5,270 nt of DNA from Deltaproteobacteria bacterium (GTDB taxonomy: Bacteria > Desulfobacterota > Dissulfuribacteria > Dissulfuribacterales > UBA3076): NCBI GenBank assembly GCA_030605675.1, contig JAUWHV010000067.1, positions 1 through 5,270 on the forward strand, given 5' to 3'. Of the stretch, positions 1 to 4,807 are shown piece after piece. Every line of letters starts with the position of its first letter. The first letter of the stretch is position 1. Under the pieces are notes generated by a model. That model saw only the letters and a program-made list of their open reading frames with translations, was not told where the DNA came from and ran no database searches. The translations under genes were made by a program, and so were the position numbers.

Positions 1-153
1 CAGGAATGGCGGCCATTTATTATCTCAGAAGATGCCAGACAACTTAATACAATAAGGCGATCAATCACTCCCTGTCTGACAGTCGGGCAAACCTTTGCAG
101 GGTCTTTACTTCTGGCAAATTGCGCCAAAGCGGTTATTCAGTACCTTGCCTAA
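1..153 (+). CDS. C-terminal end of an unidentified protein (5' truncated by window)
   Basis: Frame 1 is open from the first base to a TAA at 151-153, giving the last 50 residues of a protein that starts outside the window. The segment begins QEWRPFIISEDARQL and ends with a small-residue-rich, probably helical stretch (TFAGSLLLANCAKAVIQYLA). The final helix loosely recalls the C-terminal helix of ThiF/MoeB/HesA-type adenylating enzymes, where a Gly/Ala-rich helix ends in a pattern like A-x-x-x-x-K-x-L. This is too short and too weak to assign a family. The residue mix is protein-like and the stop lies just before a palindromic repeat, which supports a real gene end. It converges with the minus-strand thioredoxin/HEAT gene across that repeat. 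Confidence 0.55.
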   Translation, partial: QEWRPFIISEDARQLNTIRRSITPCLTVGQTFAGSLLLANCAKAVIQYLA

Positions 154-157
154 TTAA

Positions 158-290
158 ACTAGTATTACGTTTCATGAAAACCTTTACACTGTCATTGCGA
201 GGAGTGAAGCGACAAAGCAATCTCTACGCCACGAGATTGCTTCGCTAACGCTCGCAATGACAACCTTTTAATGAAACGCTATATTAGAGT
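158..290. repeat. Large palindromic (REP/MITE-like) repeat with GTCATTGCGAG core
   Basis: The core arms are GTCATTGCGAG at 191-201 and CTCGCAATGAC at 251-261. Inside them, GCAATCTC at 217-224 pairs with GAGATTGC at 233-240 around an 8-base loop, and AGCGA at 208-212 continues the pairing against TCGCT at 242-246 with small bulges. Outside them, GTTTCATGAAAA at 170-181 pairs with TTTTAATGAAAC at 266-277 with one mismatch. Weaker complementarity reaches about 158 and 290. The element encodes nothing and sits exactly between two convergent genes. Palindromes with a TCATTGCGAG...GCAATCTC core are, to my knowledge, scattered in many copies through various bacterial genomes, which fits a non-autonomous mobile or REP-type element. 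It may also help end transcripts from both sides, but there is no clear U-tract after the stem. Confidence 0.8.
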
Positions 291-320
291 TTAGACTTTT
301 GTCAGAGGTTGGCCCCATTT

Positions 321-1283
321 TCATGAGAGTTTTTCAAGTGCCTCGGCGGCAGCTTCCAGAACTTCGCTGGAATAAGGACCGTTGCGAACACTGTTGAGTT
401 TCGGGATCACACCCGGATCCTTTGATTCACCCAAAATATAGAGGATATCGCCTTTGACCTTATCGTCTACTTGGGAAAACCGGTCCCACAAAGGCGCGAT
501 AACCTGCGAGGCCATTTCTTTACGCTCTTCGGCAAGGAATTCAAACGTCACCATGGCGCCCAGGCGAACCGGCCATTTTGTATGTGTCAGCAGATCCAGA
601 AACGCAGGATAGATTTTCCCGCTTTCCATCATCATCTGCGCCAGGCCCGCGGCATCACCCTGCTCGAGGATTTTCCTGAGCGAATCAGTACCAAGCTGGG
701 AAGGATCCCGGGTGAGCATCATATGGACGAGTTCTTCGAGCTGAATCGCTCCTGTCCAACGAAACTGATCATCCAGTATAACCGTGGGCACCGACCGGAT
801 GTGATCATTTTCAGCCCTTTCAGAAAACAGGGTCCCATCGATAACCGTGATATGAATCAGACTTTCCGAAGCGGCAAGAGACAGCAGCAGGGTCACCACC
901 TGGGGACAAAAGGAACATTGGGGGGCAATATAGACCTTCAGCATCGCAGGGACCCTGAGCTGATCAAGGGCGTCCCGAACCGGTGAAGGCAGTTTTCCGG
1001 CGAGCGTAGCCCGGCCACCCAGTGCATCCAGAAACGGAGGCAGCTCTCTTCCCAGAGGCACGGCCTGATAGCTTATATTCTCCCCGATACTGATTTCCGG
1101 TGCCTGTTCGCCGTCATTCTCCTTTCTTTCTATCCGGACGCCTGGAGCCAGACGGCTAAAATCCTCGCAAAACTCATGAATTTGCTTGCTGCGATCGTCT
1201 TCTGCCCGTATAAGACCGATGCGGATTTCTCCATCGATCTTCCGGTACCACTCTGTTATGATCGCTTGGTCCTCGGGAGTCAC
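321..1283 (-). CDS. Tandem thioredoxin-fold protein (PDO/AhpF-N-like, CSFC active site) with C-terminal HEAT-like repeats
   Basis: The protein has 320 residues and is likely cytoplasmic, with no signal peptide or membrane segment. Residues about 12-90 look like a degenerate first thioredoxin fold lacking CxxC, as in protein disulfide oxidoreductases and the N-terminus of AhpF (pattern PEISIGENISYQAVPLGRE near 62-80). Residues about 110-190 form a second fold with the redox motif C123-S-F-C126 and the expected cis-proline P166 in SVPTVILD. This domain should carry out dithiol/disulfide exchange. Residues about 198-320 are amphipathic helical pairs of HEAT type (for example KWPVRLGAMVTFEFLAEE), probably a protein-binding platform. 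The start is GTG at 1281-1283. An in-frame TAA lies 24 bases upstream with no ATG between, and the ribosome site is weak (AGAAG). It begins 24 bases after the SLOG gene stop, so translation may be coupled. The partner thiol protein is unknown. Fold and motif are clear; physiological role is not. Confidence 0.85.
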   Translation of the reverse strand: MTPEDQAIITEWYRKIDGEIRIGLIRAEDDRSKQIHEFCEDFSRLAPGVRIERKENDGEQAPEISIGENISYQAVPLGRELPPFLDALGGRATLAGKLPSPVRDALDQLRVPAMLKVYIAPQCSFCPQVVTLLLSLAASESLIHITVIDGTLFSERAENDHIRSVPTVILDDQFRWTGAIQLEELVHMMLTRDPSQLGTDSLRKILEQGDAAGLAQMMMESGKIYPAFLDLLTHTKWPVRLGAMVTFEFLAEERKEMASQVIAPLWDRFSQVDDKVKGDILYILGESKDPGVIPKLNSVRNGPYSSEVLEAAAEALEKLS

Positions 1284-1307
1284 AGTAGTCGCTTCTATAC
1301 AGAATTA

Positions 1308-1694
1308 TTATGCCAATCGTCTAGGATTCAGAAAGAGCTTTATATAACCATCCGGTCGGACTTCAGCCAGAAGCTTTTTAGCCCGTCTGGATATCTCCAG
1401 CATATGCTTTGCCCCTTCAGACTGTCCATCCCAAAAATTTATCACAAAATCTGCCGACCTGAGCAGTACATCATTTCTCATCATAGTGGCCTTTAGCCCG
1501 TGCTTCTCCCACTCTGAAGGAATAATCTTCCATTCAAGTCCTGTTTCGCCGGCATAGCGCTCGCCCAGACGATCAGCCCCAGGGGCATTTCCGGAAAGTA
1601 CAACGTCTCCGTCAATCAGCAAATACTTCAGTACACCTTGGACCAATTCATAGGATTCTATACTACGAGAACCTCCTACAGCCACTCTTGCCAT
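1308..1694 (-). CDS. SLOG-superfamily (DUF2493/YspA-like) Rossmann-fold protein
   Basis: The protein has 128 residues from the chosen start. Recognisable motifs, in order, are RVAVGGSR (residues 3-10, first strand and glycine-rich loop), VLSGNAPGADRLGERYA (32-48, the characteristic SLOG loop with acidic D41), the EW pair at 61-62, MRND at 72-75, and ADFVINFWDGQSEGAKHMLE (81-100). These match the DUF2493 branch of SLOG proteins, which are thought to bind nucleotide or nucleotide-derived ligands. Members often occur in phages and conflict islands but also in ordinary operons. The substrate cannot be read from sequence. An ATG six codons upstream (1710-1712) is rejected because the strong Shine-Dalgarno AGGGGG lies between the two ATGs, 7 bases before the ATG at 1692-1694. 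It is the second gene of a minus-strand trio, 76 bases after the small acidic protein and 24 before the thioredoxin/HEAT gene. The usual SGG in the loop is SGN here. Confidence 0.85.
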   Translation of the reverse strand: MARVAVGGSRSIESYELVQGVLKYLLIDGDVVLSGNAPGADRLGERYAGETGLEWKIIPSEWEKHGLKATMMRNDVLLRSADFVINFWDGQSEGAKHMLEISRRAKKLLAEVRPDGYIKLFLNPRRLA

Positions 1695-1700
1695 ACAAAA

Positions 1701-1709
1701 GCCCCCTTT
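1701..1709 (-). promoter_or_regulatory. Strong Shine-Dalgarno that fixes the SLOG gene start
   Basis: The minus strand reads AAAGGGGGC here, followed by CTTTTGT and then ATG at 1692-1694. Spacing to this ATG is about 7 bases. The alternative upstream ATG at 1710-1712 precedes the site, so its extra residues (MKGGFC) would simply be the translated ribosome binding site. This supports the 128-residue product. Confidence 0.75.
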
Positions 1710-1770
1710 CATATAAAAAGTAGATCGAGCACACCCTTCTAATCAATGAAGAATTTATCGTATAAAGCCA

Positions 1771-2070
1771 TCATTCATCTTCTTCAGTGGAATTTTCTCT
1801 GACAATATCCTTTACATTTTCAAGAATGTAGAGCACATCGTGAACGGTGACTTTGGAGTGTTCCTCACAAAAATCGTCAATTGCAACAAGAATACGTTCA
1901 GTCAATTCGTCAAACTGATCGACAGAAAGGTTGGTGGCAGGCTCCGAAGCCAGGAGGGAATCCAGATCGATGCCATAATACCCTGACAACTCATCCTTTA
2001 TCTTTGCGAGCCTGTGGGCATGCCCTCGACCAGAACGTTTTCTATCCCGTATGCTTACAACTTTGCCCAT
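1771..2070 (-). CDS. Small acidic hypothetical protein, first gene of the SLOG/thioredoxin-HEAT operon
   Basis: The protein has 99 residues from the chosen start and I do not recognise a family. The N-terminus is strongly basic (MGKVVSIRDRKRSGRGHAHR, residues 1-20). The rest is acidic and predicted helical (KIKDELSGYYGIDLDSLL; VDQFDELTERILVAIDDFCEEH; TVHDVLYILENVKDIVRE) and ends in an acidic tail, STEEDE. It contains a single cysteine (C73, in DDFCEEH), no membrane segment and no zinc motif. The basic head with helical acidic body could bind nucleic acid or a partner protein, but that is inference only. A GGGGG ribosome site at 2077-2081 lies 6 bases before the ATG at 2068-2070. A further upstream ATG at 2083-2085 precedes that site and is rejected. 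It is followed 76 bases later by the SLOG gene on the same strand and preceded by a plausible promoter. Confidence 0.75.
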   Translation of the reverse strand: MGKVVSIRDRKRSGRGHAHRLAKIKDELSGYYGIDLDSLLASEPATNLSVDQFDELTERILVAIDDFCEEHSKVTVHDVLYILENVKDIVRENSTEEDE

Positions 2071-2076
2071 TAAAAT

Positions 2077-2081
2077 CCCCC
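2077..2081 (-). promoter_or_regulatory. Shine-Dalgarno deciding the start of the small acidic protein
   Basis: The minus strand has GGGGG then ATTTTA then ATG at 2068-2070. The upstream ATG at 2083-2085 would translate straight through this site (MWGIL), so the shorter protein of 99 residues is preferred. Confidence 0.65.
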
Positions 2082-2114
2082 ACATGAAATATTTTCCTAA
2101 TACAGGCCGTGAAT

Positions 2115-2144
2115 ATTCTAGCTCAATCTATTGATCAGTGGCAA
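2115..2144 (-). promoter_or_regulatory. Candidate sigma70-type promoter for the minus-strand trio
   Basis: On the minus strand, TTGCCA (complement of 2139-2144) is followed by an 18-base spacer and TAGAAT (complement of 2115-2120, five of six matches to TATAAT). The predicted transcript start near 2108 gives a leader of about 38 bases with a good ribosome site before the ATG at 2070. Position and match are good, but promoter calls by eye in A/T-rich sequence are fallible. Confidence 0.45.
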
Positions 2145-2157
2145 GTATTTTAAAACA

Positions 2158-2256
2158 AATTTAGGAATTTAGGAATTGAAAAATTGAGGAATTTTAATCA
2201 ATATATTACCTTCAATCCCTCAATTATCACTTCCCTCAATTCCTAAATTATCACTT
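2158..2256. repeat. A/T-rich inverted repeat built of AATTTAGG / AATTGAGG units
   Basis: The left half is purine-rich and the right half is pyrimidine-rich. A 14-base perfect arm, AATTTAGGAATTGA at 2166-2179, pairs with TCAATTCCTAAATT at 2236-2249. A nested pair, AATTGAGG at 2182-2189, faces CCTCAATT at 2218-2225. Short direct repeats are also present: AATTTAGG twice at 2158-2173, and AATTATCACTT at 2222-2232 and 2246-2256. It lies in the divergent gap between the minus-strand trio and the creatininase gene and encodes nothing. It may be a dispersed low-complexity hairpin repeat. A terminator is unlikely because both flanking genes read away from it. Confidence 0.7.
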
Positions 2257-2270
2257 TCCTCTAAAGCGAA

Positions 2271-2299
2271 TTGACATATTCCGGCACAATAAGTAGATT
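2271..2299 (+). promoter_or_regulatory. Candidate promoter for the creatininase gene, start at or next to its ATG
   Basis: A perfect TTGACA at 2271-2276 is followed by an ideal 17-base spacer and TAGATT at 2294-2299 (four of six matches to TATAAT). The expected transcript start is about 2305-2307, which coincides with the ATG at 2306. No clear Shine-Dalgarno precedes that ATG, so a leaderless or nearly leaderless mRNA is possible. Confidence 0.4.
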
Positions 2300-2305
2300 T
2301 CCACC

Positions 2306-3025
2306 ATGATTCTAGAAGAACTTACCATGCCGGCCTTTATAGAAGGTCTAACTAAAACCCGCACTATTATAGTGCCCTTTGGTGCTGTAGAGGAACACGG
2401 TCAGCATCTACCACTGGGGACCGACACGATCCATGCGTATGAACTGTCCAAGGAAACCAGCAAGCATCGTCCTCTTTTCGTTGCACCACCAGTGTGGTAC
2501 GGGCTCTGCAGAAGCACAAGTCAACATGCCGGTACAATTACAATATCGGGGAACACCTTGAAAAGGCTTACTGTAGAAATTGCCACTTCACTTTATAATC
2601 AAGGACTGAGAAATTTTGTACTCCTTTCCGGTCACGCCGGCGGCACTCACATGGCTGCCCTAACGGATGCAGGCGAAGCGATACTGTCCAACCTCGAGGA
2701 AAGCCGGGTGGCAGTATTATCTATCCTTGATCTTATAGCTGAAATTCCCGACGGAATTGTAGAAACAGAGAATGACTCGCATGCTGGTGAGGTAGAGACC
2801 TCATTAATGCTCCACCTGAGGCCGGCACACATTGATGGTACGAGCCCTGAAGAGTATCCCTCCTTCCCCACACCCATACTGGCCAGGGATAAAAAGAAAT
2901 TCTGGCCCGGAGGCGTATGGGGTGATCCTTCAAAGGCTTCTCTTGAAAAGGGCAAAACTCTGCTTCAGAAGGAAGTTGAAGTCCTGTTGCGCCTGGTAAA
3001 CAGGATCGAGTCTTTTGAAGATTGA
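2306..3025 (+). CDS. Creatininase-family metal-dependent amidohydrolase
   Basis: The protein has 239 residues, close to the usual family length of about 240-260. Family signatures in order are VPFGAVEEHGQHLPLGTD (23-40), with metal-binding candidates E29, H31 and D40; SGHAGGTH (108-115), with H110; DSHAGEVETSLML (157-169), with H159 and E162; and GVWGDPSKASLEKG (203-216), typical of the C-terminal part. The family hydrolyses cyclic or linear C-N bonds using two metal ions. Members include creatininase, the archaeal FAPy-nucleotide deformylase ArfB and the mycofactocin peptidase MftE. True creatininases have NGHYE here, but this protein has SGHAGG, closer to the NGHGGN of the broader family, so creatinine is unlikely to be the substrate. 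No neighbouring gene identifies the pathway. The ATG at 2306 fits the usual family N-terminus (M-x-LEELT-x-P). The product is likely a soluble cytoplasmic protein. Confidence 0.88.
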   Translation: MILEELTMPAFIEGLTKTRTIIVPFGAVEEHGQHLPLGTDTIHAYELSKETSKHRPLFVAPPVWYGLCRSTSQHAGTITISGNTLKRLTVEIATSLYNQGLRNFVLLSGHAGGTHMAALTDAGEAILSNLEESRVAVLSILDLIAEIPDGIVETENDSHAGEVETSLMLHLRPAHIDGTSPEEYPSFPTPILARDKKKFWPGGVWGDPSKASLEKGKTLLQKEVEVLLRLVNRIESFED

Positions 3026-3056
3026 GGCTAAGAAAATGAATAGCCGTTTACGGCTT

Positions 3057-3202
3057 GAAACTTGAAATTGGAAAGTAGAAATTTGGGTTAAGTGGAACAA
3101 AAAGGTTCAGAACACCATGGGCTATCAGATAATACGATCATCTAAAACAGTACAAAAGTATGAAGGCCAAATTTCCAATTTCTATTTTCTAATTTCAACG
3201 TT
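3057..3202. repeat. Imperfect inverted repeat overlapping the start of the lipoprotein thioredoxin gene
   Basis: The left arm at 3062-3086 begins TTGAAATTGGAAAGTAGAAA. The reverse complement of the right arm at 3167-3198 begins TTGAAATTAGAAAATAGAAA, so the first 20 positions differ only at two G/A sites. The right arm also carries 7 extra bases before both end in TTTGG. Flanking bases (GAAAC at 3057-3061, GAACG as the complement of 3198-3202) extend the similarity weakly. The arms enclose about 80 bases that contain the predicted ATG of the downstream gene. This is a second A/T-rich hairpin repeat distinct from the one at 2158-2256, though similar in composition. Confidence 0.7.
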
Positions 3203-3695
3203 CTTTAAATGCATACTTAATTGCGTCATTTTATCTCTCTTATTACCAGCCTGCCAGGGCAACGCTGATCCTTCCAAGGCCCCTGATTTTACACTTCTTA
3301 ATCTCCAGAACGAATCCGTAAATCTGTCGGACTATAGAGGCCAGGTAGTACTCATTAACTTCTTTTCCACCAACTGTCCTCCTTGTCGAGTAGAAATCCC
3401 TGACTTTGTTTTTCTGCAAGATAAATATGGTTCAAAAGGTTTTGCCGTTATTGGGATATCCGTGGACCAGGATGGGAAAAGAATCCTTCCGGGATTTGTG
3501 CAGGCATTAAGGATTAACTACCCTATACTGCTTGCCACATCAAAGGTGATAAAGGATTATGGAAATATCTATGCCCTTCCGGCATCTTTCTTGATTGACA
3601 GAGATCATCGAATTCTCAAACAGTACACCGGTATGGTAACCAAGGACGAACTGGAACCAATCATAGTTAATGCCTTAGGACCCGTAAAGGAATAA
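3117..3695 (+). CDS. TlpA/ResA-like lipoprotein thioredoxin
   Basis: The open frame gives 192 residues. A lipobox, LLLPAC, ends at C46 after a hydrophobic stretch (about 32-45), so the mature protein is probably lipid-anchored outside the cytoplasmic membrane. The mature part is a thioredoxin-fold domain of the TlpA/ResA/redoxin group: APDFTLLNLQNESVNLSDYRGQVVLINFFSTNCPPC (55-90) with the redox pair C87-P-P-C90, then GFAVIGISVDQDG (108-120), and the cis-proline P155 in YALPASFLID. Such proteins reduce disulfides or apo-cytochrome c cysteines outside the cytoplasm. No cytochrome-maturation gene lies nearby to specify this. The N-region is unusually long for a lipoprotein, and residues 18-28 are encoded by the right arm of an inverted repeat. 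There is no in-frame ATG, GTG or TTG between 3117 and the lipobox, and no strong ribosome site before 3117, so the true start remains uncertain. Confidence 0.85.
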   Translation: MGYQIIRSSKTVQKYEGQISNFYFLISTFFKCILNCVILSLLLPACQGNADPSKAPDFTLLNLQNESVNLSDYRGQVVLINFFSTNCPPCRVEIPDFVFLQDKYGSKGFAVIGISVDQDGKRILPGFVQALRINYPILLATSKVIKDYGNIYALPASFLIDRDHRILKQYTGMVTKDELEPIIVNALGPVKE

Positions 3696-3760
3696 CTCTT
3701 CGGTTTTGCATCTCATCTTCAGGCCATCTTTGATCGATTTTCAATCGCAAAATCAGGAAA

Positions 3761-4258
3761 TTACTTGCGCAAGGTAGCTATCATTCGTTTGGGTTTGAGA
3801 AAAATATCCAGTGCATCACAGATGTTGAAGAAAACTGCATTGCTTGCCATCAAGGCATCAATAGAGGCCCCTTCTTTACCAATTACGCACAAACCCAACT
3901 TGGCCTCTCTCAACATCAGTGCGTCATTACAACCATTGCCTATAGCCACGGTCTCATCACAACCAAGTTCTTCCAGAAAAGCAAGCTTCTGCAGATCACC
4001 CCTACCGGATTCCAGTAGATGGATCTTTATGCCACACTCCTCCACCAACTGATCAGTCAACTGGTCAAGAGTCTGAACTGTATCTGCCGTCACCACATAA
4101 GCGTCCATTATTTCCGATATTTCCTTTAGCCGCTCGACGACACCTTCAACAAAACTGCCATCAACTGTAATTGTCCCGTTAAGATCCAGTATTATATTGA
4201 ACAGATTGTAGGAAACTCCACAGGGCATATCTATTTGCATCTTTCGAGAACCAGACAT
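3761..4258 (-). CDS. HAD-family phosphatase, soluble P-type-ATPase-like (COG4087 type)
   Basis: The protein has 165 residues and is a compact HAD fold without a cap domain. Motif I is ILDLNGTITVDG (23-34), with nucleophile D25; the usual second Asp is N27, a feature shared with P-type ATPase-like HAD proteins. Motif II is VVTADT (55-60), with T57. K91 in LQKLAF is a candidate for motif III. Motif IV is GNGCNDALML (107-116), with D112 binding magnesium. This order and length match small soluble proteins resembling the phosphorylation domain of P-type ATPases; their substrate is generally unknown. The start at 4258 is chosen because GAGGAGGGG (complement of 4266-4274) lies about 7-8 bases upstream, although residues before M7 (MQIDMPCG) are beyond the usual family N-terminus. 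It follows the DUF1232 gene by 24 bases and is very likely co-transcribed with it. It converges with the lipoprotein thioredoxin gene. Confidence 0.85.
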   Translation of the reverse strand: MSGSRKMQIDMPCGVSYNLFNIILDLNGTITVDGSFVEGVVERLKEISEIMDAYVVTADTVQTLDQLTDQLVEECGIKIHLLESGRGDLQKLAFLEELGCDETVAIGNGCNDALMLREAKLGLCVIGKEGASIDALMASNAVFFNICDALDIFLKPKRMIATLRK

Positions 4259-4265
4259 GGCTTAT

Positions 4266-4274
4266 CCCCTCCTC
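4266..4274 (-). promoter_or_regulatory. Strong Shine-Dalgarno of the HAD gene
   Basis: The minus strand reads GAGGAGGGG here, 7 bases before the ATG at 4256-4258. The later in-frame ATG (residue 7) has no comparable site, which favours the longer 165-residue product. The site lies in the short gap after the DUF1232 stop. Confidence 0.7.
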
Positions 4275-4282
4275 AGCGTTTC

Positions 4283-4711
4283 TTATCTGTCAACCCTCGC
4301 AAAGATAGACCGGCGAATACGAGCCGGCAAAAAAGCCACAGCCCCATCAGCCACCTTTCTCAGGAGTGGAATCAGATCGTCACGCCCCCTCCAGTTATCT
4401 TTAAGCACCTTCTCGTCAACCCTGAGAACTAAACGCAACAAAGCAAGGGCCACCAGGTAAACATCGTCAACCAGCCCTACAAAAGGAATCCAGTCAGGCA
4501 CTAAATCAACCGGATTTAACATATAAGCAACAGTAGCACCCAGTATAGCCTTGTCAGTAGAGGAGACCCTTGAGTCTCTTAACAGATTTAGCAACAACCC
4601 CAAAAACTGGGGCAACAGGGCAATATAACTGCAAATTCTAGTATAAATACCGCGATTAATCAATCGCCGAGGATTAGATTTTTTATGTTTGCCTTTCATG
4701 TCCAGTATCAT
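4283..4711 (-). CDS. DUF1232 (YkvA-like) membrane-associated protein
   Basis: The protein has 142 residues. The hallmark DUF1232 segment is at 55-92: AILGATVAYMLNPVDLVPDWIPFVGLVDD followed by a hydrophobic helix, with the conserved NPVDLVPDWIP and G-x-VDD motifs. A first hydrophobic stretch lies at about 26-43. A basic N-terminus (KGKHKKSNPRR) and a basic C-terminal tail (RIRRSIFARVDR) flank the domain, suggesting association with the inner face of the membrane. The molecular function of DUF1232 proteins is not established. The start at 4711 is uncertain: no good ribosome site precedes it, and a second ATG at 4697-4699 (residue 5) is nearly as plausible. It is first in a two-gene unit with the HAD phosphatase and divergent from the gene beginning at 4808. 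Confidence 0.88.
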   Translation of the reverse strand: MILDMKGKHKKSNPRRLINRGIYTRICSYIALLPQFLGLLLNLLRDSRVSSTDKAILGATVAYMLNPVDLVPDWIPFVGLVDDVYLVALALLRLVLRVDEKVLKDNWRGRDDLIPLLRKVADGAVAFLPARIRRSIFARVDR

Positions 4712-4720
4712 TATTCTTAA

Positions 4721-4750
4721 ATCATAACCTCAAACACTAAATAAAGTAAA
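4721..4750 (-). promoter_or_regulatory. Candidate promoter for the DUF1232-HAD unit
   Basis: On the minus strand, TTTACT (complement of 4745-4750) is followed by an 18-base spacer and TATGAT (complement of 4721-4726, five of six matches to TATAAT). The predicted transcript start near 4714 is only a few bases before the first ATG at 4711 and about 15 before the second at 4699. Confidence is low because the region is A/T-rich. Confidence 0.3.
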
Positions 4751-4807
4751 GACGTAAGACTGAAATAAATGCCTATATCCATTTCACCAATCATAAAGGA
4801 CAATAAC

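Noticed and set aside
1..153. Assignment of the partial gene as a ThiF/MoeB-type adenylating enzyme
   Set aside because: Only a loose resemblance of the last helix is visible. No nucleotide-binding or CxxC zinc motifs are in the window, so the family was left open.
158..290. Palindromic region as a CRISPR array or structured RNA gene
   Set aside because: There is one palindrome with nested arms and no regularly spaced direct repeats, and no recognised RNA family. A dispersed palindromic repeat explains it better.
471..986. Long plus-strand open frame antisense to the thioredoxin/HEAT gene
   Set aside because: It lies wholly within a gene with clear domains on the other strand. Its translation is rich in His, Arg, Pro and Gln with no recognisable motif, typical of an antisense shadow.
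321..2070. Minus-strand trio as a known anti-phage defence system because it contains a SLOG protein
   Set aside because: No nuclease, membrane-pore, TIR or other effector is present, and no phage or island markers surround it. The HEAT-linked thioredoxin fits a housekeeping redox role at least as well.
3736..3754. Possible terminator hairpin (GATTTT, 7-base loop, AAAATC) between the convergent lipoprotein and HAD genes
   Set aside because: The stem is only six mostly A/T pairs with no following T-run on either strand. It is too weak to call a terminator.
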